Shown here one piece after another: positions 16,734 through 24,844 of a stretch of 64,000 bases of DNA. Under the pieces are notes generated by a model. The model was not told the origin of the DNA and did no database searches. It saw only the letters and a program-made list of their open reading frames with translations. Source of the stretch: Variovorax ginsengisoli (GTDB lineage Bacteria; Pseudomonadota; Gammaproteobacteria; Burkholderiales; Burkholderiaceae_C); assembly GCF_030811835.1 (NCBI RefSeq), contig NZ_JAUSRO010000014.1:108569-172568 (forward strand), given 5' to 3'. A program made the position numbers and the translations under genes. Numbering within the stretch: the stretch's first letter is position 1; every line of letters starts with the position of its first letter.

Positions 16734-16809
16734 TGGTGGGACGTGCGGGGGTCGAACCCACGACAAACGGATTAAAAGTCCGCTGCTCTACCGACTGAGC
16801 TAACGTCCC
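16734..16809 (-). tRNA. tRNA-Lys (UUU)
   Basis: Read on the minus strand, the 76-nt sequence folds into a standard cloverleaf. The acceptor stem is GGGACGT/ACGTCCC, the D arm contains TAGCTCAGTCGGTAGAGC, the anticodon loop is CTTTTAA with anticodon TTT (UUU), and the T arm has GGTTCGACCCC. The 3' CCA is encoded (16734-16736). The UUU anticodon assigns it to lysine. Confidence 0.97.
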
Positions 16810-16855
16810 CGATCTCACTCTTTGTTCGCTGGCGTCAATCCAGCAAAGCCATAGA

Positions 16856-17662
16856 TTATAGCGTGCTTTTGAGCGCAATCCGGTCCATCAACCAACCGGC
16901 CGCACATTGCCCAAAGGTCGCGGTGACGCTGACCACCGAGCCGTAGCCATGGCAGTTGAGCGATCCATCGCCTTCGATGGCGCATGAAGCGTCCGGGGGC
17001 GCCACGCTTTCACGGCTGAAGACGCAGGCTACGCCCATTCGTTTGCCGTCGCGCGGCGCGCCATGGGCCTTGCGCAACCGCTGGCGCATTTGGGCCATGA
17101 GCGGGTCGTGCGTCACGCTAGCGATGTCGTCGATCTCGACCTTGTGGGCATGCCGTTTGCCCCCGGCGGCACCCACGGTGATGAACGGCGTGCGCGTGGC
17201 ACGCGCCCAGACGGCCATGGCCATCTTGGCACGCACTTGGTCGCACGCGTCGACCAGCCCATCCAACGGCCCGTTCGCCGCGACAGCGGAGGCCAGAATC
17301 TGCTGCCAGTTGTCGGCATCGACGAAATCTTCGACCGTGAAGACCTGACAACCTGCGTGGATGTGCCCGATGCGCTCACGCATGGCCTCGGTTTTCGCCT
17401 GCCCGACGGTGATGTCCAGCGCGTGAATCTGGCGGTTGATGTTCGACTCGGCAACATGATCGAGATCGACCAGCGTCAGCCGGTCCACGCCACTGCGTGC
17501 GAGCGCCTCCACCGTCCAGGACCCGACCCCGCCGATGCCCACCACCATCAGGTGGGACCCGCGGATGCGCGCCGCGCCCTGCACGCCGTACAGGCGTGCA
17601 AGACCGCCGAACCTGCGCTCCAGGTCGGCGTCGGGCGTTGTTGCGAGAGCGATCTCGTTCAA
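16856..17662 (-). CDS. tcdA: tRNA threonylcarbamoyladenosine dehydratase
   Basis: A 268-residue E1-like (ThiF/MoeB fold) enzyme that converts t6A37 in ANN-reading tRNAs to its cyclic form using ATP. The nucleotide-binding motif VGIGGVGSW (about residues 41-49) is followed by LVDLDHV and the SNINRQIHAL segment, all typical of TcdA/CsdL. The central VDACDQVRAK and the later SVTHDPL segments fit too. The length matches E. coli TcdA. The gene lies beside tRNA-Lys(UUU), which is itself a t6A-containing, ANN-reading tRNA; this may be a coincidence of location. The cpoB gene ends 22 bp upstream on the same strand. Confidence 0.93.
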   Translation of the reverse strand: MNEIALATTPDADLERRFGGLARLYGVQGAARIRGSHLMVVGIGGVGSWTVEALARSGVDRLTLVDLDHVAESNINRQIHALDITVGQAKTEAMRERIGHIHAGCQVFTVEDFVDADNWQQILASAVAANGPLDGLVDACDQVRAKMAMAVWARATRTPFITVGAAGGKRHAHKVEIDDIASVTHDPLMAQMRQRLRKAHGAPRDGKRMGVACVFSRESVAPPDASCAIEGDGSLNCHGYGSVVSVTATFGQCAAGWLMDRIALKSTL

Positions 17663-17684
17663 ACCGACTCGAGCGGCAATCCGC

Positions 17685-18437
17685 TCACTTGAGCCGCGTG
17701 AGGCGCTCGCGGCCGGCTTGCGCGGCTTCGGACTGGGGGTAGGCCTTGCTCAGGTCTTCCAACGTCCGGCGCGCGGCCTTCGTGTCCTTGAGTTCAATCT
17801 GGCAGTTCGCAATCGACAGCACGGCTTCAGGCGCCTTGGCATGATCGGGTGCGAGCGACAGCATCGAGCGGAAGTTCGCGATGGCCTCGTTGTAGTTGCG
17901 GGTCGCGTACTGCGCATTGCCCAGCCAGAACAGCGCCGAGGCGTTGTAACCGCTCTGGGGATAGCGTTTGACGAAATCCGCGAAGGAGGTCTGCGCCTGT
18001 GCGAACTGGCCGCTACGGAACACACCGAGCGCGGCATCGAAATCAGCCTTTTCCTGCGGATTGGCAGAGAATTCGCGGCCATCGACAGTCACCTTGGACG
18101 GCTCGCTCTTCTTCATGCGGTCGTCCAGGTCGGTCTGGCGCTGTTGCAGCTCCGTGACCGTGCGGGTCAGCTGCTCGTTCTGGCCCGTCATCCGAGCCAT
18201 GTCACCACGCATCGACTCGATCTGGCTTTGCAGATCGAGCAGGCTGCGTCGCAGTTGGCCATTTTCGTCGGTCAGTCGCTGCTCGGTCTGCACGCGCATC
18301 GCCTCCACCCGCTGGCGCAGGTCGAGAATGGCGCGGCGCGCCTCGTCGTCCTCGAACAACGCGGCATGCGAGCCGATGGATGCACACAACAGGGCGGCCG
18401 CGACCGCCGCCCCACGCAGAGAAAGGCCGCGTGCCAT
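17685..18437 (-). CDS. cpoB: Tol-Pal system protein CpoB (YbgF)
   Basis: A 250-residue periplasmic protein that links peptidoglycan synthesis (PBP1B) to outer-membrane constriction by the Tol-Pal machine. It has a signal peptide ending near SHA-ALF (residue 25), then a coiled-coil region of about residues 30-110 rich in Gln, Arg and Leu heptads that would trimerise, and a C-terminal TPR domain (YNASALFWLGNAQY and similar helices) from about 130. The start at 18437 touches the last base of the pal stop (TGATG), and a longer frame upstream lacks a signal sequence. The order tolB-pal-cpoB is conserved in proteobacteria; tolQRA are not in the window. Confidence 0.93.
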   Translation of the reverse strand: MARGLSLRGAAVAAALLCASIGSHAALFEDDEARRAILDLRQRVEAMRVQTEQRLTDENGQLRRSLLDLQSQIESMRGDMARMTGQNEQLTRTVTELQQRQTDLDDRMKKSEPSKVTVDGREFSANPQEKADFDAALGVFRSGQFAQAQTSFADFVKRYPQSGYNASALFWLGNAQYATRNYNEAIANFRSMLSLAPDHAKAPEAVLSIANCQIELKDTKAARRTLEDLSKAYPQSEAAQAGRERLTRLK

Positions 18438-18961
18438 CAACGGTAGGTGATCTCGGCGCGGCGGTTCTGCGCCCACACGGACTCACCCGAACCGGTGACG
18501 GCGGGCTTTTCCTTGCCGAAGCTCACGGCCTCGATCTGGCTGTCGTTCACGCCCAGCAGCGTCAGCGCACGGCGCACGGCTTCGGAGCGCTTCTGGCCAA
18601 GCGCCAGGTTGTACTCGCGGCCGCCGCGCTCGTCGGTGTGGCCTTCGATGGACACGCGACGTTGCGGATTGGCCTTCAGGAAGCGCGCATTGCCTTCGAT
18701 GAGCGACTGGAATTCAGGCTGGACGCTGTAGCTGTCGTACCCGAAATACACGATGCGAGCGACGCCCACCGGACCGGCCGCATTTTGTGCGTTCGGGTCG
18801 ATGCTCACGGGGGCCACACCGCTGGCCGAGCCGTTCTGTCCCATCTGGCCCGAGCCTGCGCCGGACCGGTCCACCACCGGGGTGTCGTTGAGCTTGGTGC
18901 CCGACGAACAGCCCGCAATCAAGGCCACGATGGCCAGCGAATAAATCGTACGTTTCAACAT
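18437..18961 (-). CDS. pal: Peptidoglycan-associated lipoprotein Pal
   Basis: A 174-residue outer-membrane lipoprotein. The lipobox LIAGC puts the acylated Cys at residue 18. The C-terminal OmpA-like domain contains the peptidoglycan-binding segment with VSIEGHTDERGG and the NLALGQKRSEAV helix, which hold the usual Asp and Arg residues contacting diaminopimelate. The central linker (about residues 25-55) is Gly/Ser/Asn-rich. It follows tolB by 25 bp and runs directly into cpoB. The protein tethers the outer membrane to the wall and works with TolB in cell division. Confidence 0.95.
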   Translation of the reverse strand: MLKRTIYSLAIVALIAGCSSGTKLNDTPVVDRSGAGSGQMGQNGSASGVAPVSIDPNAQNAAGPVGVARIVYFGYDSYSVQPEFQSLIEGNARFLKANPQRRVSIEGHTDERGGREYNLALGQKRSEAVRRALTLLGVNDSQIEAVSFGKEKPAVTGSGESVWAQNRRAEITYR

Positions 18962-18986
18962 TACCTAACTCCTCGAGTGTGAATCT

Positions 18987-20303
18987 TCATTGTTTCTGGA
19001 ACGGGCCCCAATCCGGTTCACGGATGTCGCCGGCCTGTCCTGCCAACCGCGCCTTGATTTTCCCATCGAGCGTGGTGGTCATGAGTGCCTCGCGACCTTG
19101 TAGTTGCGTGGCGTACACAATCAATTTGCTGTTGGGGGCAAAACTCGGGCTCTCGTCGGCGCTGGTATCGGTAATCGATGCCACATTGCCGGTCGCCAAC
19201 TCCATCACCTGCAGTTTGAAGGCGCCGCCGATGCGGGAGATGTAGGCCAACCACCGACCATCGGCGCTGACCGATGGAGAAATGTTGTAGGACCCGCTGA
19301 AGGTCACGCGCGCAGGTGCACCACCGCTGGCACTCATCTTGTAGATTTGCGGTGCGCCGCCGCGGTCGCTCACGAAATAGATCGTGCCGCCGTCGGCGGA
19401 GTAGACAGGCTCGGTGTCGATGCTCGAGCTTTGCGTGAGTCGACGGGGTTCGCCGCCCGCCGCAGGGATCGTGTAGAGCTGCGATCCACCGTCACGGCTG
19501 AGCGTGACCGCCAGCGTGTTGCCGTCGGGTGCCCAGGCCGGCGCGCTGTTGGAGCCGCGGAAGTTGGCAACCAGACGGCGCTGCCCGTTGCTCACGCTGT
19601 GCACATAGACCACCGGCTTGCGAGACTCGAAGGACACGTAGGCCAGTTGCGAACCATTGGACGACCACACCGGGGAAATGATGGGTTCCGGGCTCGCCAG
19701 GGCGGCCTGCGCATTTTCGCCATCGGCATCAGCCACCCAGAGGTTGTAGCGGCTGCCGGCCTTGGTCACGTAAGCAATGCGGGTCGAAAAGATGCCCTTG
19801 TCGCCCGTGAGCTTTTCGTAAACATAGTCTGCGATGCGGTGCGAGGCCAGCCGCAGGTCGCCTTGCGGCACGGTGTAACTCTGGCCACCGAGATCCTGCC
19901 CGCGAACCACGTCCCACAGGCGAAAGCGGACGTCGAAGCGGCCATCGGCCAGCCTCGCCACACTGCCGACCACCAGGGAATCGGCGGTGCGCTGGCGCCA
20001 CAGGCTCAAGTCCGGACGGGAGGCTTCATCGAGCGCCTGGCCCGAAGCATCGACGCCGCGGAACTGGCCGCTGCGCTCCAGGTCGGCCTGCACGATGGCA
20101 GAAATCTTCTGCGGTGAGCCTTCTTCGCCCTTGAAGGGCACGAGAGCGATCGGCAACTGGGTCAGGCCCACACCGGATACCTCGACCCGAAATTGGGCAA
20201 GTGCGGGCACGAAGGGCGTGACCGCCAGGGCCGCCATCAACGTGCGGCGCCCCAGGGACAATGAAAAAGGAGTTGGAATGGAGTCGGTCAACGGCTTGTT
20301 CAT
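18987..20303 (-). CDS. tolB: Tol-Pal system beta-propeller protein TolB
   Basis: A 438-residue periplasmic protein. A signal peptide (LMAALAVTPFVPALA, about residues 22-36) precedes the N-terminal domain that binds TolA, with FRVEVSGVG at the mature start. The C-terminal half is a six-bladed propeller with repeated blades such as DGNTLAVTLSRDGGSQLY and DGGTIYFVSDRGGAPQIY, which bind Pal. The ATG at 20303 is chosen because the signal peptide follows; the open frame continues upstream without one. It is the first gene of the tolB-pal-cpoB set on this strand and is divergent from msbA. The intergenic 152 bp should hold both promoters, although I could not fix the -35/-10 boxes by eye. Confidence 0.95.
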   Translation of the reverse strand: MNKPLTDSIPTPFSLSLGRRTLMAALAVTPFVPALAQFRVEVSGVGLTQLPIALVPFKGEEGSPQKISAIVQADLERSGQFRGVDASGQALDEASRPDLSLWRQRTADSLVVGSVARLADGRFDVRFRLWDVVRGQDLGGQSYTVPQGDLRLASHRIADYVYEKLTGDKGIFSTRIAYVTKAGSRYNLWVADADGENAQAALASPEPIISPVWSSNGSQLAYVSFESRKPVVYVHSVSNGQRRLVANFRGSNSAPAWAPDGNTLAVTLSRDGGSQLYTIPAAGGEPRRLTQSSSIDTEPVYSADGGTIYFVSDRGGAPQIYKMSASGGAPARVTFSGSYNISPSVSADGRWLAYISRIGGAFKLQVMELATGNVASITDTSADESPSFAPNSKLIVYATQLQGREALMTTTLDGKIKARLAGQAGDIREPDWGPFQKQ

Positions 20304-20455
20304 GCAATTCGGACAGGTTTTCGGGACAAAAGTTTCACCGGTCGTAACAACCCGCCATCGTACACACCGTGCCGGGCGCGACGTCACAAAAGGTAGGAGG
20401 TGCGGTGTCCGCCTACACATCCGTGGGTTGGACCGCACCCGTAGAATCCGCCGCC

Positions 20456-22240
20456 ATGCAGACCGCCCGCGATGAAGAGACACTACGTCCTCCCCTGACA
20501 CGCCGCCTCACGCGCCTGCTGGCGTGGTTCGGCGGCTCCCGACGGTGGTGGGTGCTCGGCGTGGGGACGGCGGTCATTGCCGCACTCACGGAGCCGCTCA
20601 TGCCCGCGCTCCTCAAGCCGCTGCTCGACCGCGGCTTCACGAAGGGCCAGCTCGAACTCTGGATGGTGCCTGCCGCCATCATCCTGCTTTTCGCCGTGCG
20701 TGGCCTGGCACAGTTCGTTTCCCAGTATGCCCTCGCGCGCATTGCCAACGAAGGCATGCAGCGCCTGCGGCAGGTGCTGTTCGCCCGGCTGATGGTGGCG
20801 GAGCTGACCCTTTTCACCCGGCAATCGGCCAGCGCGTTGTCGAACACCGTGGTCTACGAGGTGCAGACCGGCTCGATGCTGCTGGTGCAGGCGCTCCTGG
20901 GCCTGTCGCGCGACGGTTTCACGATGATCGCGCTGCTGGGCTACCTGATCTACCTGAACTGGAAGCTCACCCTCATCATCGGCGTGATGGCTCCCGGCGT
21001 GGCCTGGATCATGAAGACGTTGTCCAAGCGGCTCTATCACCTGACCCGGCTGGGCCAGAAAGCGACCGACGACCTCGCCTATGTGGTCGAGGAGAACGTG
21101 CTCGCCTACCGCATGATTCGCCTGCACGGCGCCGAGGAAGGCCAGACCCGGCGCTTTGCCGAGTTGAGCGGCACGCTGAACCGGCTGGCGGTGAAATCCA
21201 CCATCGCCTCGGCCGCAATGACGCCGGCCACCCAGCTGCTGGCAGCCGTGGCGCTGTCGATCGTGGTGATGATCGCGCTGTGGCAGAGCGGCGAACAGGG
21301 CCTGACGGTCGGCGGCTTTGTCGCCTACATCACGGCCATGCTGATGCTGATCGCCCCGATCCGGCGGCTCGCCGATGTGGCCAATCCGATCACCCGCGGC
21401 CTGGCAGCGCTGGAGCGCGGCATGGCGCTGATCGACGAAGTCGCATCCGAGCCGGAGGGTCAATTCGCCGTGGCGCGTGCCGAAGGTCGCATCGAATTGC
21501 GCGATGTGCGCGTGAGTTACCGCGGCGAGGACGAGGCGCACGCCCTGGACGGCGTCAACCTGAAGATCGAACCCGGCGAGATCGTTGCCTTTGTCGGCCC
21601 ATCGGGCTCGGGCAAGACGACGCTGGTGAACCTGCTTCCACGCTTTGTGCAGCCGAGCGCCGGCCAGGCCCTGGTCGACGGCCATGACATCGGCCAGTGG
21701 CAACTCAAGAGCCTGCGCGCGCAGTTCGCCATGGTCAGCCAGGACGTGGTCATGCTCAACGACACGCTGGCAGCCAACGTGGCGCTGGGGGCGACCATCG
21801 ACCGCGAGCGCGTCCTGCACTGCGTGGAAGCCGCCAACCTCGCCGAACACATGCAGAGCCTGCCCCAAGGTATCGACACCGTGCTCGGCCACAACGCGAC
21901 ACAGCTCTCCGGTGGCCAGCGGCAGCGCCTGGCCATTGCCCGCGCGCTCTACAAAGACGCACCGATCCTGCTGCTGGACGAGGCGACCTCCGCGCTCGAC
22001 ACCGGTTCGGAACGGCTGGTGCAGGAAGCCCTGCATCACCTGATGAAGGGCCGCACCACGCTGATCGTGGCGCACCGGCTGTCTACCATCCAGCACGCCG
22101 ATCGCATCGTCGTGATGGACCACGGCCGGGTGGCCGAGAACGGCACGCATGCCGAACTGATGGCGCTCGACGGCCTGTATGCCCGCCTGCAGAACTACGC
22201 CGTGCGCACCACGCCGGCGAACCAGGAGCCGACGCTCTGA
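20456..22240 (+). CDS. msbA: Lipid A export ABC transporter MsbA
   Basis: A 594-residue fused ABC exporter that flips core lipid A across the inner membrane. The N-terminal transmembrane domain (residues 30-330) holds about six helices, with the LTEPLMPALLKPLLDRGF segment typical of MsbA at the start. The nucleotide-binding domain has Walker A GPSGSGKT (about residue 382), signature LSGGQRQR (about 483) and Walker B ILLLDEATSALD, followed by the H-loop in VAHRLST. The ATG at 20456 lies just after the divergent tolB promoter region. The length is in the normal range and no key residue is missing. It is a single transcription unit; the next gene converges on it. Confidence 0.93.
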   Translation: MQTARDEETLRPPLTRRLTRLLAWFGGSRRWWVLGVGTAVIAALTEPLMPALLKPLLDRGFTKGQLELWMVPAAIILLFAVRGLAQFVSQYALARIANEGMQRLRQVLFARLMVAELTLFTRQSASALSNTVVYEVQTGSMLLVQALLGLSRDGFTMIALLGYLIYLNWKLTLIIGVMAPGVAWIMKTLSKRLYHLTRLGQKATDDLAYVVEENVLAYRMIRLHGAEEGQTRRFAELSGTLNRLAVKSTIASAAMTPATQLLAAVALSIVVMIALWQSGEQGLTVGGFVAYITAMLMLIAPIRRLADVANPITRGLAALERGMALIDEVASEPEGQFAVARAEGRIELRDVRVSYRGEDEAHALDGVNLKIEPGEIVAFVGPSGSGKTTLVNLLPRFVQPSAGQALVDGHDIGQWQLKSLRAQFAMVSQDVVMLNDTLAANVALGATIDRERVLHCVEAANLAEHMQSLPQGIDTVLGHNATQLSGGQRQRLAIARALYKDAPILLLDEATSALDTGSERLVQEALHHLMKGRTTLIVAHRLSTIQHADRIVVMDHGRVAENGTHAELMALDGLYARLQNYAVRTTPANQEPTL

Positions 22241-22281
22241 GAAGAACGCGAAAACGAACTTGACGCGGCGTCTTCAGGCGG

Positions 22282-22935
22282 TCAGCGCAAGCTCGTGAGG
22301 TGCGCGCACCACTCGGCCGTACGCCCCAGCCAGTTACCGACATCGATGTCGACATGCCGCCCGTCGGTCGACTCCCACGCGAAAGTCGGGAATCCACTTC
22401 TACCGACTGTGGCCAGAAGACGCCGGCTGTCGGCGATGTGCCGCGACGTTGCGTCGCCGGACAAATGCACGATCGCATCGGCGAATGCCTGCGCATCCAG
22501 ACCCAGTTGTGACGCCACCGCGCGCAACACATCCGCGTCGGCGATGCGCCGCCCTTCCACGTAGTGCGCCTGTTGGAGCCGGTGCACCATGTCCAAGCCA
22601 CGGCCCGCGACCGCTTGCGCAGCCAGCACCGCGGTGATGGGCGGCTCCGAGTCCAGGACGGCGCCTGTGTCGTTGAGCAATCCGTCGAAGTAAGCCTCGC
22701 CAAAGGGCTGCCCCGAGAGCTGCGCAATACGGTGGTCGTGCGGCATCACGTAGGCACGCCACTGCGGCGTGATCGAACGCCGGTTGGCACCGGTCATCAT
22801 GCCGCCCGCGTGGAAGACGACCTGCAGCCCCGGCACCTGCCGCGCCGCTTCCACCAGCGGCGCGGCCGCATAGCACCAGCCGCACAGCGGGTCGAAGATG
22901 TAGTGCAAGGTGCCGGCGGCAGCAGGAACGGTCAT
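22282..22935 (-). CDS. DsbA-family (FrnE-like) thioredoxin-fold protein
   Basis: A 217-residue thioredoxin-fold protein with the redox motif CGWC near residue 18 in FDPLCGWCYAA. The alpha-helical insertion and the later GRSGFPTF stretch, with a cis-Pro after Phe, identify the DsbA/FrnE class. There is no signal peptide, so it is probably cytoplasmic, where such proteins act as isomerases or glutathione S-transferase-like kappa enzymes. The ATG at 22935 overlaps the stop of the upstream metallohydrolase-like gene (ATGA); a GTG nine bases earlier is possible but less convincing. The pair is divergent from a LysR gene and may be controlled by it. Confidence 0.85.
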   Translation of the reverse strand: MTVPAAAGTLHYIFDPLCGWCYAAAPLVEAARQVPGLQVVFHAGGMMTGANRRSITPQWRAYVMPHDHRIAQLSGQPFGEAYFDGLLNDTGAVLDSEPPITAVLAAQAVAGRGLDMVHRLQQAHYVEGRRIADADVLRAVASQLGLDAQAFADAIVHLSGDATSRHIADSRRLLATVGRSGFPTFAWESTDGRHVDIDVGNWLGRTAEWCAHLTSLR

Positions 22936-23822
22936 TGCGGCCACTTCATCTCGCCCTTGATCACCTTGGCGCCCAGGTCGAGCGATGACGATTCGCCCAG
23001 TTGCGGGTAGCGTTGCTTCATGCGGGCGATGAGTGCGGCGGCGTCCGTCGACTTGGCTGCTTCCTGCTCGAAAGCCTGCAGGTAGCTGCGCGTGAATTTC
23101 ACGGAAGCGGGCGTGTGCGGCAACTTGCCATCGGCGTCCGGCAGGTAATGGCCAGGCACCACCGTGCGGGGGTGCAGCGCGTCGATCGCGTCCAGCGTCT
23201 GGAGCCAGCTCTGGCGCGAAGCGGGCGTTTGCGTGTCAGCCACCCAGACGTGGATATTGGCCGAGACGGGTACGCCGCCGACCACCGCCTTGATCGAGGG
23301 AATCCACACCACCGTGCGTGCGGGGTTGGGGCCGACGATGTCCAGCTTGCGGCCGTCGACCGTCAGGCCACGCTCGCCGAGGACCTCGGGCACCACCAGC
23401 GATTGGGGTGCGTTGTCCTTGAGGATCGGGCCCCAGTGCGCCAACTTGCCGTCCTTGGACGCTTGGATGGCATCGACGGTCGCCTGCGTGGCGACGATCC
23501 GCGCTTCTGGGAACGCACTGCGGATCACATCCAGGCCGAAGTAGTAGTCAGGGTCGCTGTGGCTGATGTAGACGGTCGTCAACTTCTTGCCCGTCGCCTT
23601 GATCTTTTCCACGAGCGCCTGTGCATCGTTGCGCTGGAACTGCGCATCGATCAGCAAGGCTTCCTTGTCGCCGACGACGATTTCGGACGAGACCGGAAAT
23701 ACCGAATTCTTGCCGGGGTTGTAGACCTCCAGCTTCAGGGGTTGGGCAGCCAGTGCGGTGGCCGTCAGGCCGACGCTCAAGGCGCCGCCGAGAACAGTAC
23801 GGAAGATCGGAAGGAAGGACAT
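22932..23822 (-). CDS. Exported MBL-fold protein with altered metal motif
   Basis: A 296-residue protein with a signal peptide (VLGGALSVGLTATALAAQ, about residues 10-27) and a metallo-beta-lactamase fold, seen in SSEIVVGDKEALLIDAQF and the later TVVPGHYLPDADG. The usual zinc motif HxHxDH reads H88-S-D90-P-D92-Y93, so two of the metal ligands (the second and the last His) are replaced. Relatives with a similar HxDPDxYF pattern exist, so this may be a subfamily with a different metal site or no activity. It is coupled to the DsbA-like gene and divergent from a LysR gene. The substrate is unknown. Confidence 0.82.
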   Translation of the reverse strand: MSFLPIFRTVLGGALSVGLTATALAAQPLKLEVYNPGKNSVFPVSSEIVVGDKEALLIDAQFQRNDAQALVEKIKATGKKLTTVYISHSDPDYYFGLDVIRSAFPEARIVATQATVDAIQASKDGKLAHWGPILKDNAPQSLVVPEVLGERGLTVDGRKLDIVGPNPARTVVWIPSIKAVVGGVPVSANIHVWVADTQTPASRQSWLQTLDAIDALHPRTVVPGHYLPDADGKLPHTPASVKFTRSYLQAFEQEAAKSTDAAALIARMKQRYPQLGESSSLDLGAKVIKGEMKWPQ

Positions 23823-23853
23823 GAACGCTGCTTTCTTTATTTGAATGAGGCGT

Positions 23854-23875
23854 ATCGTATGTTTCTCCAAACGAT
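23854..23875. promoter_or_regulatory. Candidate LysR binding site in divergent promoter
   Basis: Inverted 5-bp arms ATCGT (23854-23858) and ACGAT (23871-23875) flank an AT-rich 12-bp spacer between the MBL-fold gene and the LysR gene. The T-N(about 11)-A shape and the position fit a LysR recognition site. The surrounding intergenic stretch is noticeably AT-rich, as expected for two divergent promoters. This is tentative. Confidence 0.3.
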
Positions 23876-23923
23876 GCAAAAATAACTTGCGATGCAATTG
23901 TTTGTTTCTTCATTCGACCGAAT

Positions 23924-24841
23924 ATGGATCGCCTGACCGCCGCCGACGTTTTCGTCCGCATTGCCGAACTCGGCAACATGACCGCTGCGGCCCATGCGCT
24001 CGACATGTCACGTCCGATGGTGACGCGCTACCTCGCGCAAATGGAAACCTGGGCCGGTGCGCGACTCCTTCATCGCACCACACGGCGCCTGAGCCTCACG
24101 GCTGCAGGCGAGCAGACACTGGCGCGCTGCAGGCGGATGCTCGAGGTCGCCACCGAAATGACGATCCCCGTCGGCGACGGCGCCGACATGCCGCGCGGCC
24201 TGCTGCGCATCGCCTGTGCACAGTCGCTGGCCCAGGAAGTTCTGTCGGCCGCCGTGACGGAGTTCCTGCGCCGCCACCCGCAGGCAGCCGTCGACCTGCA
24301 CATCGACTCCCGTGCGGTCAACCTGGTGGAAGAACGCATCGATTTGGCAATCCGCATCACCAATGACCTCGACCCCAACCTGATCGCGCGGCGCCTGGGC
24401 GCATGCGATTCGGTGGTCTGCGCGTCGCCCGGCTACCTGGCGCGTCACGGCACGCCGCTCAGCGCCGAAGACCTGTCGGTCCACAACTGCCTGACGTATT
24501 CGTATTTTGGGCGCAGCCTCTGGGAGTTTTCCGACGCTGCCGGTGCACGCATCAGCGTGCCCGTGGGAGGCAACCTCTCGGCCAATGAATCGCATGTCCT
24601 GCTGGCCGCAGCCGTCGAAGGCGCGGGCATCACCATGCAACCGGCTTACGCCGCGGCCACGCTGATCGATCAGGGCCGGCTGGTGGCGCTGCTGCCCGCG
24701 CTGGCGCCCCTGGCGTTGGGCGTGCACGGCGTCTACGCGTCGCGGCGCCAGATGCCGACCGTGCTGCGCGCGATGCTCGACTTCCTGGCCGAACGCTTCA
24801 GCAACCCCCGTCGCTGGACGCGGCCGCAGCCGCGCGCCTGA
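23924..24841 (+). CDS. LysR-family transcriptional regulator
   Basis: A 305-residue LysR regulator of the group that often controls small detoxification or efflux loci. The helix-turn-helix covers ADVFVRIAELGNMTAAAHAL (about residues 7-26), followed by MVTRYLAQME. The effector domain has the typical PRGLLRIACAQSLAQEVL opening and the ESHVLLAAAVEGAGI segment. The ATG at 23924 gives the usual short N-terminus. It is divergent from the MBL-fold/DsbA-like gene pair and is likely to regulate it. Its stop lies three bases from the convergent ribonuclease G stop. Confidence 0.9.
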   Translation: MDRLTAADVFVRIAELGNMTAAAHALDMSRPMVTRYLAQMETWAGARLLHRTTRRLSLTAAGEQTLARCRRMLEVATEMTIPVGDGADMPRGLLRIACAQSLAQEVLSAAVTEFLRRHPQAAVDLHIDSRAVNLVEERIDLAIRITNDLDPNLIARRLGACDSVVCASPGYLARHGTPLSAEDLSVHNCLTYSYFGRSLWEFSDAAGARISVPVGGNLSANESHVLLAAAVEGAGITMQPAYAAATLIDQGRLVALLPALAPLALGVHGVYASRRQMPTVLRAMLDFLAERFSNPRRWTRPQPRA

Positions 24842-24844
24842 GGT

